Below the pieces are notes generated by a model. It was not told where the DNA came from. It was given only the letters and a program-made list of their open reading frames with translations, and ran no database searches. Source: Gammaproteobacteria bacterium (lineage in GTDB: Bacteria; Pseudomonadota; Gammaproteobacteria; Thiohalomonadales; Thiohalomonadaceae). Taken from it: 34,695 nt of DNA. The stretch spans positions 1-34,695 of the forward strand of contig JACUTZ010000007.1 of assembly GCA_014859545.1 (NCBI GenBank). Direction: 5' to 3'. The translations under genes were made by a program, and so were the position numbers. Within the stretch, counting starts at the first letter, position 1. Each line of letters begins with the position of its first letter. Shown here piece by piece: positions 9,548-17,074 of this stretch.

Positions 9548-10192
9548 CTACAACATCGAGGGAATCGGATTGAAATAATGCCGCCCACCACGGATCTGGC
9601 GGATCTGCTCCAATAGCAAAATATAGTCCTGATCGCTCTCGGCCAGATCGATATCGGCCGCATTGACGATCAGTAGTGGCGAGGCCTCATAGCTGTGAAA
9701 AAAGCTTGCATAGGCGTCCTGTACGGTGCGCAGATACGCCATCGCGATGTATTCCTCCCCAGGACGGGCACGCTGGGCGATACGCTGTTGCAACACCGGC
9801 ACCGGGGCCTGCAGGTAAATCACCAGATCCGGCTTGGGTGCATCCAGGGTCACGTGGCGATAGGCCTGTTCGTAGAGACGCAATTCGTCTTCGTTCAGGG
9901 TCAGATGGGCAAACAGACGATCCTTTTCGATCATAAAGTCTGCCACCCGCACCGGCTCGAACAGGTCATTCTGGCGCAGGGCCTGCAGCTGATCGGCACG
10001 CTGAAACAGGAAAAACATCTGCGTGGCCAGGGCCGCATCACGGGGATTTTGGTAAAAACGCTTCAGAAAGGGATTGTCCTCGGCCCCTTCCAGTAATAGC
10101 TCACAGCCAAAGGTATCGGCCAGTCGCCTGGCCAAGGTGGTTTTGCCGACCCCAATCGGGCCTTCCACTACAATGAAACGCGGTTCATTCAC
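9548..10192 (-). CDS. deoxynucleoside kinase (dGK/dAK/dCK family)
   Basis: Salvage kinase that phosphorylates a deoxyribonucleoside with ATP; about 214 residues. The P-loop GPIGVGKTT is near the N-terminus. The segments QMFFLFQRADQL and DFMIEKDRLFA fit the substrate pocket and the glutamate-Arg motif of the family, VIYLQAPVPVLQQRI is the next conserved strand-helix, and QRARPGEE is the arginine-rich lid. No in-frame ATG exists at the 5' end. GTG at 10192 (giving NEPRFIVVEGPIG) is my choice; TTG at 10201 or 10198 with AGGG upstream are alternatives. The base specificity (dG, dA or dC) cannot be read from sequence. It lies 10 bases before panB and 41 after folK, apparently in the same operon. 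Confidence 0.88.
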   Translation of the reverse strand: MNEPRFIVVEGPIGVGKTTLARRLADTFGCELLLEGAEDNPFLKRFYQNPRDAALATQMFFLFQRADQLQALRQNDLFEPVRVADFMIEKDRLFAHLTLNEDELRLYEQAYRHVTLDAPKPDLVIYLQAPVPVLQQRIAQRARPGEEYIAMAYLRTVQDAYASFFHSYEASPLLIVNAADIDLAESDQDYILLLEQIRQIRGGRHYFNPIPSML

Positions 10193-10233
10193 GGCCAACA
10201 AGCAACCCTACTCATCCAAAGACGGCAAGAATA

Positions 10234-10734
10234 TCATGACAGCCGCAACGGGCGTAGCTTGACAAGCCCGGTACGATCACCATCCAGCAAGGCCTGCTGC
10301 AGACCGCTGCCATCCGGCAGACGCAACTCGGGGGCCAACTCCACCAGCGGCACCAGCACAAAACTGCGTAGCAACATCTGTGGATGCGGCACCTGCAGGC
10401 GCGGCAGGTCGATCTGCTCGGCCCCATACAGCAACAGGTCCAGATCGATGGTCCGCGGGCCCCAATGCCGCTCACGCACCCGCCCCTGCTGCTGCTCGAT
10501 GGCCTGCAGGGCATCCAGCAAGGCCAATGCCGCCAGACGGGTGTCGAACATCGCCACCGCGTTGAGATAATCGGGTTGATCGCTGGGGCCCAGCGGGGCG
10601 CTACGATACAGACTGGAAACCGCCGTCAGACGGCTGTCAGGAACTAAGGCCAGGGCATTCAGGGCCTGGTCGATCTGGGCTTCGGGATTTTGCAGATTGC
10701 TGCCCAGGCCGATATAGCAGCGGGTGAACACCAT
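10234..10734 (-). CDS. folK: 6-hydroxymethyl-dihydropterin pyrophosphokinase
   Basis: Transfers pyrophosphate from ATP to the pterin in folate synthesis; 166 residues (E. coli 159). It opens with the family start YIGLGSNLQNP. The middle has LYRSAPLG and PDYLNAV, and the signature RHWGPRTIDLDLLLYG contains the two magnesium-binding aspartates. VPHPQMLLRSFVLVPL follows. The ATG at 10734 overlaps the pcnB TGA by one base (TGATG), so it is translationally coupled. pcnB-folK pairing is common in gammaproteobacteria. Confidence 0.97.
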   Translation of the reverse strand: MVFTRCYIGLGSNLQNPEAQIDQALNALALVPDSRLTAVSSLYRSAPLGPSDQPDYLNAVAMFDTRLAALALLDALQAIEQQQGRVRERHWGPRTIDLDLLLYGAEQIDLPRLQVPHPQMLLRSFVLVPLVELAPELRLPDGSGLQQALLDGDRTGLVKLRPLRLS

Positions 10735-12119
10735 CAGGACGAGGCAGGGGCGGCCGGACGTTTACGCGGGCGACGACGGCGTTTTTTCTTTACCGGGCCA
10801 TTGCCCCCTTCGGGCGGCAGGCCAGGACGGTTGGCCTGGCGCAATAATTCGGCCTGAACGACGGGCTCGGATTCCTGCAGGGCCCGCCACCATTCGGCCA
10901 GCTCGGCCAGCTCTTCACCACTTTCGGCCCGCAGTAACAAGAAATCATAGGCGGCACGAAAACGTGGCTGCTCCATCAGTCGCTGGGCACGCTTGCCGGT
11001 GCTGCGTGCCAGACGCTCCTGCCATTCCCAGATCTCCCGCGATTGCAGACTAAAGCGCTTGGGCACCTGCACCCGGGGAAGCTGACGGGCCACCACCGCA
11101 TCACCGGCCACCTGGATCGCCTGCAATGCCGGCATCTTGCGCCGCATCAACAGCAGCGATTCACGTCGCACCGGTTCCCATAGCAGGGCCGCATAGAGAA
11201 AGGCCGGGGTGACCGGCTTGCCCTCGGCGATGCGCCGGTCGGTGTTTTCCAGAGCACGCAGTAACAGGGTGTGGGGAAAGAGATCCCGCTCCTCACTCAA
11301 ACAGGCATCGGTTTCTGGAAACAGTTGGCCAAACAATCGATAGTGACGCAGCAGTTCATAGCTCGCGACGCCGTGCCCGGAGAGAAACAGTTTCAGGGTT
11401 TCATCGAACAGGCGCGCATTGGAGACCTCTTCAAGCAGGTAGCCCAACTCGCGAATCGCCGTTTCCACCTCTTTTTCGATGCGAAAACCCAGCTTGGCGG
11501 CAAAGCGCACCGCGCGCAGCATGCGCACCGGATCTTCATGAAAACGTTGTTGCGGATCACCGATCATCCGCAGTTGCCCGGCCTTGAGGTCGGCCAGGCC
11601 GCCGGTGTGATCGATCACCGAAAAATCACTGACCGTGTAATACAGGGCATTGACCGTAAAGTCACGCCGCCAGGCATCCTCTTCCAGGCTGCCGTAGACA
11701 TTGTCACGCAACAGCATGCCGTTATCGCTGGTGGTACCATCGCCATCCACATCATGGGCCGCGCGGAAGGTGGCCACCTCGATGATTTCCCGGCCATAGT
11801 GCACATGGGCCAGACGAAAACGCCGTCCGATCAGACGGCAATTACGAAACAGCTTGCGCACCTCCTCGGGGCTGGCGCTGGTCGCCACATCGAAATCCTT
11901 GGGCTCTCGCCCAAGCAACAGGTCACGCACCCCGCCCCCCACCAGATAGGCCTCATGACCGGCCTGATTCAGGCGATAAAGCACCTTCAGCGCATAATCA
12001 CTGATCTGCTTGCGGGAAATACCGTGCTCGCCACGGGGAATAATCTGCGGCGCAGACGGATCGGCAGCCTTACGGCCACCACGTGATCGCTTCCAGGGAT
12101 TTTTTAACCACGAGAACAT
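10734..12119 (-). CDS. pcnB: poly(A) polymerase I
   Basis: Adds 3' poly(A) tails to RNAs and promotes their decay; 461 residues. The class II nucleotidyltransferase head is clear: LVGGGVRDLLLG at about residues 59-70, then KDFDVAT with catalytic Asp75 and Asp77. Next come the RRFRLAHV and EVATFRA segments, RRDFTVNALYY, and FHEDPVRMLRAVRFAAKLGF. The long PcnB-type body and a very basic C-terminal tail (KKKRRRRPRKRP) favour poly(A) polymerase over a CCA-adding enzyme. The ATG at 12119 has no strong ribosome site. It starts 41 bases after the upstream putative membrane protein gene and overlaps folK by one base. Confidence 0.94.
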   Translation of the reverse strand: MFSWLKNPWKRSRGGRKAADPSAPQIIPRGEHGISRKQISDYALKVLYRLNQAGHEAYLVGGGVRDLLLGREPKDFDVATSASPEEVRKLFRNCRLIGRRFRLAHVHYGREIIEVATFRAAHDVDGDGTTSDNGMLLRDNVYGSLEEDAWRRDFTVNALYYTVSDFSVIDHTGGLADLKAGQLRMIGDPQQRFHEDPVRMLRAVRFAAKLGFRIEKEVETAIRELGYLLEEVSNARLFDETLKLFLSGHGVASYELLRHYRLFGQLFPETDACLSEERDLFPHTLLLRALENTDRRIAEGKPVTPAFLYAALLWEPVRRESLLLMRRKMPALQAIQVAGDAVVARQLPRVQVPKRFSLQSREIWEWQERLARSTGKRAQRLMEQPRFRAAYDFLLLRAESGEELAELAEWWRALQESEPVVQAELLRQANRPGLPPEGGNGPVKKKRRRRPRKRPAAPASS

Positions 12120-12160
12120 CGGCGCATCATATCACGCTTGCCCGGATCCGGGGACCCACC

Positions 12161-12940
12161 TCAAAAACGGTAATGCATCGACAGCGCCAGGGTGTCCTGG
12201 CTGCTCTCGGGCTGCCAGATAATCACGCTGCCAACGCTGACCGTATCGGACTTGGCAAAGCGGTAGCTGTCATAGGCCAGGGCGATCCCCCAGGCAGGAT
12301 TGAAGTCATAGGCCAAATGGGCATAGAGGCTCAGACGCCCCTGTGGATTGAGGGTGATCGTCTCCCCGGCATAAGTGATCTGCTCATCGGTGTGAAACGG
12401 CAGCTTGGCCCCAAAGCCGGCACTCAGCCCAGCACCCGATTGATAGCGGCTGCCCAGGCGACCATACAGACTGCTGTAATACTCGGTATAACCACTCACA
12501 GGAGTGATACCATCGTTAAGCGTGGTATCACGCAAGTGACGCCGCCAGAAATCATTGCCCAGCACAAAATCCAGCCACCACTGGGACGCCCCTGGCTGCA
12601 TCGCGATGGCACCGACACGTCGGCTCAGCCCAATCTCAAAGCGCATCCCCTGGTAGTCGACCTTGGTCTGCACCGAATCGCCCAACTGGGTTTGCCCATC
12701 ATAATCCACCACGCCCGAATAAAAACGGCCCATGAAACTCGTCGACCAAAGGGGATCGAAGTGATTGCTGCCACGAATCGCCACAAAATGGCGCAGTCCG
12801 GTCTCGTCCAGCAGTTTCTCACCGTTATCGGCAAATTCCTCCCAGAGAAACTGCTCGCTGCCCGCCGAGATCTCCACCTCGGTCGCCGACAGACCCGATA
12901 CCATTGCCAATAACAGCATCATGCCGCCCATGCGTAACAT
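12161..12940 (-). CDS. putative outer-membrane beta-barrel protein, unknown
   Basis: I do not recognise this gene. The 259-residue product begins with an apparent signal peptide (MLRMGGMMLLLAMVSGLSA, residues 1-19). The rest alternates polar and hydrophobic residues with many aromatics, and it ends with the aromatic-terminal strand ALSMHYRF, typical of Bam-inserted outer-membrane barrels. Segments such as GLSAGFGAKLPF and GRLSLYAHLAYDF read as consecutive transmembrane strands. The start at 12940 is chosen because AGAGG lies seven bases upstream; ATG at 12946 is possible. It is divergent from xseB, heads the pcnB-folK-panBC run, and has no visible enzymatic motif. Confidence 0.75.
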   Translation of the reverse strand: MLRMGGMMLLLAMVSGLSATEVEISAGSEQFLWEEFADNGEKLLDETGLRHFVAIRGSNHFDPLWSTSFMGRFYSGVVDYDGQTQLGDSVQTKVDYQGMRFEIGLSRRVGAIAMQPGASQWWLDFVLGNDFWRRHLRDTTLNDGITPVSGYTEYYSSLYGRLGSRYQSGAGLSAGFGAKLPFHTDEQITYAGETITLNPQGRLSLYAHLAYDFNPAWGIALAYDSYRFAKSDTVSVGSVIIWQPESSQDTLALSMHYRF

Positions 12941-12994
12941 CGCCATACCTCTACCTGTGTAATGCTCCAGTATACACAATCGCCTGCCCAAGCC

Positions 12995-13023
12995 TTGTGT
13001 CCACGCGGGTGCTGCGGTACTTT
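12995..13023 (+). promoter_or_regulatory. weak candidate promoter of xseB-ispA
   Basis: TTGTGT (12995-13000) and TACTTT (13018-13023) are 17 bases apart, with only three matches to consensus in each half. The 112-base divergent gap also has an inverted pair, GTATACAC (12970-12977) and GTGTATAC (13042-13049). A TATACT on the minus strand (12969-12974) could be the -10 of the divergent gene. Confidence 0.3.
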
Positions 13024-13052
13024 AGCCGGGCTTTTTCAGTGGTGTATACGAC

Positions 13053-13304
13053 ATGGCAAAAAAAACCGCAACCGATCCCACCAGCATTGATTTCGAACAG
13101 GCCTTGCATGAACTGGAGGCACTGGTTGAACGCATGGAACAGGGTGAAAGCAGCCTGGAACAATCCCTGCAGGACTTTGAACAGGGGATCGCCCTGACCC
13201 GACGCTGTCAGCAAGCCCTGCAACAGGCCGAACAAAAGGTCAGCATCCTGCTCAGCAAGGATGCCGATGCCCCGCTGCAGGACTTTGACCCCGATGCAAA
13301 ATGA
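13053..13304 (+). CDS. xseB: exodeoxyribonuclease VII small subunit
   Basis: Small helical subunit (83 residues; E. coli 80) of exonuclease VII, which degrades single-stranded DNA together with the large subunit XseA, not encoded here. The protein has the family core [19 protein letters not shown], the following [17 protein letters not shown] and an amphipathic [11 protein letters not shown] helix, and it ends in a short acidic tail. It overlaps the start of ispA by 11 bases, the usual xseB-ispA arrangement, which implies coupled translation. Confidence 0.95.
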   Translation: MAKKTATDPTSIDFEQALHELEALVERMEQGESSLEQSLQDFEQGIALTRRCQQALQQAEQKVSILLSKDADAPLQDFDPDAK

Positions 13305-14193
13305 GCTTCATGCACTGCTCAAGCAATATCAGCAACGGGTAGAACAGGCCCTGCTGCAACGTCTGCCATCCACCGACGAGCCGGATCATGGACAACTGCA
13401 TGCCGCCATGCGCTACGCCTGTCTGGATGGCGGCAAGCGGGTACGTGCGGTGTTGGTCTATATGACCGGTCGCGTATTGGGATTGCCGCTGGCTGAACTG
13501 GATGGCCCCGCCTGTGCCATTGAACTGATCCATGCCTATTCCCTGGTCCATGACGACCTGCCCGCCATGGACGATGATGATCTGCGCCGCGGCAAACCCA
13601 CCTGCCACAAGGCCTTTGACGAGGCCACCGCCATCCTCTGCGGCGACGCACTGCAAAGTCTGGCCTTTGAAATTCTGGCCGCCGATCCCGAGATGACCGC
13701 AGACCCCAAGGCCCGCCTGGCGATGTTGCGGGAACTGGCCCATGCCAGCGGCTCTGATGGCATGGCGGGTGGTCAAGCCATCGACATCGCCGCCGAGGGG
13801 CAACGGCTCGATCTGGATACCCTGCAGTCCATGCACCGACGTAAAACCGGGGCACTTATCCGTGCCGCAGTCCGTATGGGGGCCTTGGCGGCCCACACAC
13901 TGACTGACACCCAAGCGGAAGAACTGGACAGATATGCAGAGGCCATTGGCCTGTCATTCCAAATCCGTGATGACATCCTCGATGTGGAAGCGGATACCGC
14001 CATCTTGGGCAAGCCCCAGGGCTCGGATCTGGCCAAAGACAAACCCACCTACACCTCACTGCTCGGTCTGGAGGGCGCCAAAGCCAAGGCCATCGCACTT
14101 CACCAGCAAGCCTTGCGCAATCTACAGGGATTCGGCCACGAAGCAGATCCGCTTCGATGGCTTTCTTCGTATATTGTTGAGCGCAGCCACTAA
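13294..14193 (+). CDS. ispA: farnesyl diphosphate synthase
   Basis: Condenses dimethylallyl and isopentenyl diphosphates to geranyl and then farnesyl diphosphate, the allylic primer for undecaprenyl and quinone side chains; 299 residues, identical in length to E. coli. The first aspartate-rich motif is [15 protein letters not shown] (Asp87, Asp88, Asp93), the second is [13 protein letters not shown], and [14 protein letters not shown] and [11 protein letters not shown] are present. The start is ATG 13294, inside the end of xseB. In most relatives dxs follows directly; here there is a 233-base gap and then convergent lpxB. Confidence 0.97.
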   Translation: MQNELHALLKQYQQRVEQALLQRLPSTDEPDHGQLHAAMRYACLDGGKRVRAVLVYMTGRVLGLPLAELDGPACAIELIHAYSLVHDDLPAMDDDDLRRGKPTCHKAFDEATAILCGDALQSLAFEILAADPEMTADPKARLAMLRELAHASGSDGMAGGQAIDIAAEGQRLDLDTLQSMHRRKTGALIRAAVRMGALAAHTLTDTQAEELDRYAEAIGLSFQIRDDILDVEADTAILGKPQGSDLAKDKPTYTSLLGLEGAKAKAIALHQQALRNLQGFGHEADPLRWLSSYIVERSH

Positions 14194-14426
14194 ATCTGCT
14201 GCTATGCAGAGCGGAGCATGCGAGCCTTATCTAGCAGCAATCGAGACATGACTCCCGTGACTACCTCAGAATGAGGATGATGTTGTATCACCAAGGGCTA
14301 GCACAAAATATTATGAGCATGCATCGTGAACACGCAAATTCCCGCCCTCTGCGGCGCAATTAGAGACAGCATAATCCCGATGCAATGTGCGCCCAACCGG
14401 ACCCACGCAGAATAATCAGAACTTCA

Positions 14427-15587
14427 CTAGAGATTACTCCCAGCGGCACTATTTTCAGCGAGTAAGGAGAGTACGGCATTGGCCGCGCGCTGGCTGGCAT
14501 TGCCTCCCAAACGCTCTGCAATCCCGGCAAATGCCGACAACTGGGCATCCCCCCCCCCAGCCTCCAGCAAGGACAACAGTGAACGCCCCAGCCGCTCGCC
14601 GGTCACTTCGTGCTGTGTAATTTCCTCGACACAGGCTTCACCCAGCAACTGATTTGGCAGCGAATAATAGGGGGTACGGATAAGCCGTTTTGCCAACCAA
14701 TATGTCAGTGGTGCCATCTTGTATGCCACTACCATCGGCCGTTTGTATAGCATCGCTTCCAGTGTTGCAGTCCCGGAAGCAAGCAGGATGACATCAGCGG
14801 CAGCCATCACCGTATGTGACTGCCCGTCGATCAGATGGATCGGCAGTTTGGCTTCCTGCTTTGCCAATTGCGCTTCAAAAATCTCGCGGATTGCCGGTGT
14901 CGCCAGTGGGACAACAAAATGCAGATCTTGATTTCGCGTCAGACACCACTGCGCCGCTTCGATAAAGGGTGCTGCCAGATAGCGAAGTTCGCTACGCCGG
15001 CTACCTGGCAACAGGGCAATCACCGGATGCGCTACAGGGATGCCCAGGCCACGCCGCGCGGCCAGCTTGTCCGCTGATTGGGGAATACTGTCGGCCAGGG
15101 GATGACCAACAAAGCAAACCGGCACTTGGTGCCGCCGGTAGAAATCTGCCTCAAAAGGGAACAGGGTCAGCATCAGATCGATACTGCGCGCAATCTTCCT
15201 AACCCGATACTGACGCCAGGCCCATACGGATGGACTGACATACTGTACGGTCGGGATGCCTGATCTTTTTAGCCGCCTGGCCAAACCCAGGTTAAAATCC
15301 GGGGCATCGATACCAATAAAGATATCCGGACGATTCGCAATAAAATGTCGGTAGAGTTGGCGACGGATCTCCAACAATTCGGGCAAATGCCTAAGCACCT
15401 CCACCAGCCCCATCACCGAAAGTTTTTCCAGTGGAAAAAGACTTCGACAACCCTGCTCGATCATACGTGGACCGCCGATCCCGACGAATACCGCATCTGG
15501 ATGCGATTGACGAATTGCGCCAATCAATGCTGCCCCGAGGATGTCACCAGACATCTCCCCGGCAACAATACCGATGTGTAGCGGCAT
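14427..15587 (-). CDS. lpxB: lipid-A-disaccharide synthase
   Basis: GT-B glycosyltransferase of the inner membrane that joins UDP-diacylglucosamine to lipid X to make the lipid A disaccharide; 386 residues (E. coli 382). Motifs include VAGEMSGD at the N-terminus, IGIDAPDFN, YVSPSVWAW, FVGHPLAD, LLPGSRRSE and the donor-site region ASGTATLEAML followed by MVVAYK. Near the 3' end the coding strand carries ten consecutive G (14549-14558) encoding the triple glycine of EAGGGDAQL at about residues 344-347, a possible slippage site. It is the last gene of the envelope cluster and meets ispA tail to tail. Confidence 0.97.
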   Translation of the reverse strand: MPLHIGIVAGEMSGDILGAALIGAIRQSHPDAVFVGIGGPRMIEQGCRSLFPLEKLSVMGLVEVLRHLPELLEIRRQLYRHFIANRPDIFIGIDAPDFNLGLARRLKRSGIPTVQYVSPSVWAWRQYRVRKIARSIDLMLTLFPFEADFYRRHQVPVCFVGHPLADSIPQSADKLAARRGLGIPVAHPVIALLPGSRRSELRYLAAPFIEAAQWCLTRNQDLHFVVPLATPAIREIFEAQLAKQEAKLPIHLIDGQSHTVMAAADVILLASGTATLEAMLYKRPMVVAYKMAPLTYWLAKRLIRTPYYSLPNQLLGEACVEEITQHEVTGERLGRSLLSLLEAGGGDAQLSAFAGIAERLGGNASQRAANAVLSLLAENSAAGSNL

Positions 15588-15614
15588 TTACATTCTTGCA
15601 CGCAGACATTGCGT

Positions 15615-16391
15615 CTAGCGTGCAATGCCTCTGGTTTGCTTATGCAGGAAATCCAGCAGCAGTGCGACATCTTCTGAATCTGTCGCCAGCTCAGTCAAAG
15701 CCTGTTTGGCATCCACCAAGGTGAGACCTGAGCGATACAAGATCTTGTAGGCCTTGCGTAATTGACTGAGTCGTTCAGCACCGAAGCCACGACGTTTGAG
15801 ACCTTCTGCATTCATTCCATGAACTTCAACCGGGTTGCCCGAAACCATCATATACGGTGGCACGTCCTTGCCAATGGCTGTCCCCATTGCACTAAAGGCA
15901 TGCTGCCCAATCGCACAAAATTGGTGTACCAGGGTAAAACCGCCGAGAATGGCATCGTCACCAACGCTGACATGCCCAGCCAAGGCCACGTTATTGGCTA
16001 AAATGATCCGATTTCCCACCATACAATCATGGGCAACATGCACATAGGCCATGATCCAGTTGTCGTCACCGATGCGGGTCAGACCTTGGTCCTGGATCGT
16101 ACCGCGATTCAGGGTACAGCCTTCCCGAATCACATTGCGATCACCTATCTCCAGGCGGGTTGGCTCATTGGCGTATTTTTTGTCCTGAGGCATTTCTCCA
16201 ACAGAACAAAACTGAAAGATACGATTATCACACCCGATCCGGCATGGCCCATTGATCACCACATGAGGACCGATCCAGGTATTGGCACCGATCTCTACCC
16301 CGGGACCGATAATACTGTATGGCCCGACTGAAACCGTCTCGTGTAATTGCGCCTCAGAATCGATCAGCGCAGTAGGGTGGATCAGACTCAT
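15615..16391 (-). CDS. lpxA: UDP-N-acetylglucosamine acyltransferase
   Basis: Trimeric left-handed beta-helix enzyme that transfers a 3-hydroxyacyl chain from ACP to UDP-GlcNAc, the first lipid A step; 258 residues. Hexapeptide repeats run through most of the protein. The catalytic histidine is His121 in [11 protein letters not shown]. The C-terminal helical part has GLKRRGF and YKILYRSG. The acyl-length ruler position holds Met169 ([11 protein letters not shown]), as in Pseudomonas aeruginosa, rather than the Gly173 of E. coli, which points to 3-hydroxydecanoyl preference. The ATG at 16391 overlaps the fabZ stop by four bases. Confidence 0.97.
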   Translation of the reverse strand: MSLIHPTALIDSEAQLHETVSVGPYSIIGPGVEIGANTWIGPHVVINGPCRIGCDNRIFQFCSVGEMPQDKKYANEPTRLEIGDRNVIREGCTLNRGTIQDQGLTRIGDDNWIMAYVHVAHDCMVGNRIILANNVALAGHVSVGDDAILGGFTLVHQFCAIGQHAFSAMGTAIGKDVPPYMMVSGNPVEVHGMNAEGLKRRGFGAERLSQLRKAYKILYRSGLTLVDAKQALTELATDSEDVALLLDFLHKQTRGIAR

Positions 16392-16825
16392 TTGATCTCC
16401 TGTTGCGCACACATCAGATCTGCACTGGCAACCAGCTTCCCATCGACACTGGCCTGTCCGGTAAACTTCCAGATGCCACGCTTCTGTTTGACTACCTGCA
16501 CATCGAGAATCAGTTGGTCGCCTGGCACCACCGGCTGCTTAAAACGACAATTGTCGATACCCGCAAAATAATACAGTGAGGTGCCATCAGGTTTGGATTC
16601 GGTGGTTTTGAATGCCAGTATCCCCGTCGCTTGAGCCAATGCCTCCATGATCAAAACGCCAGGAAAAATTGGACGCTCCGGGAAGTGACCCGTAAACATA
16701 GGCTCGTTGACGGAAATGTTTTTCAGCGCCTTCAGCCGCACCCCTGGTTCACATTCCAGCACGCGATCCACCAGCAAAAAAGGATAGCGATGCGGTAAAT
16801 GCGCGAGAATTTCCTGTATGTCCAT
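16388..16825 (-). CDS. fabZ: 3-hydroxyacyl-ACP dehydratase FabZ
   Basis: Hot-dog-fold dehydratase that removes water from 3-hydroxyacyl-ACP in fatty acid synthesis and so competes with LpxA and LpxD for the same substrates. The 145-residue product starts [22 protein letters not shown]. Catalytic His47 lies in [14 protein letters not shown] and the second catalytic residue, Glu61, in [11 protein letters not shown]. The C-terminal half has [21 protein letters not shown]. The chosen ATG at 16825 lacks a strong ribosome site; the frame extends 29 codons upstream but into repeat sequence with no homology. It lies between lpxD and lpxA as usual, but the gap to lpxD is enlarged to 249 bases. Confidence 0.96.
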   Translation of the reverse strand: MDIQEILAHLPHRYPFLLVDRVLECEPGVRLKALKNISVNEPMFTGHFPERPIFPGVLIMEALAQATGILAFKTTESKPDGTSLYYFAGIDNCRFKQPVVPGDQLILDVQVVKQKRGIWKFTGQASVDGKLVASADLMCAQQEIK

Positions 16826-16889
16826 ACTATTCAATGTCGTTAACCCATAATTGATAGAAAAAAGTAATGATTCGCCCCATGCATCATCG

Positions 16890-16951
16890 TAGGGTGGATA
16901 AGCGTAGCGCATCCACCAAGACCCAGCACTGCTCTACGCTTATTCACCCTA
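16890..16951. repeat. large imperfect palindrome, REP/MITE-like
   Basis: The left arm (16890-16911) and right arm (16930-16951) are 22 bases each and pair with two or three mismatches (TAGGGTGGATAAGCG against CGCTTATTCACCCTA at the outer ends) around an 18-base loop. The left arm plus loop also contains a nested pair, GGTGGAT (16893-16899) with ATCCACC (16911-16917). It lies in the enlarged fabZ-lpxD gap. Its TAGGGTGGATAAGCG character resembles dispersed palindromic repeats seen in many gammaproteobacteria. Confidence 0.75.
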
Positions 16952-17017
16952 GCAAGCAATGGTCTGAACAAAATGGGTGAGTAGACACGAAAAAAATCAT
17001 ATTGTCAGGCTCTAAGG

Positions 17018-17033
17018 AGGCAGGTATCTGCCT
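17018..17033. other. short perfect hairpin after lpxD
   Basis: AGGCAG (17018-17023) pairs with CTGCCT (17028-17033) around GTAT. A smaller hairpin, CAGCT-TAT-AGCTG, lies at 17044-17056. Both are just downstream of lpxD on the minus strand. There is no adjacent T-run, so a terminator role is not supported; they may stabilise or attenuate the transcript. Confidence 0.4.
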
Positions 17034-17074
17034 AAAATGACTTTACAGCTTATAGCTGAGCCGACACATCACGT

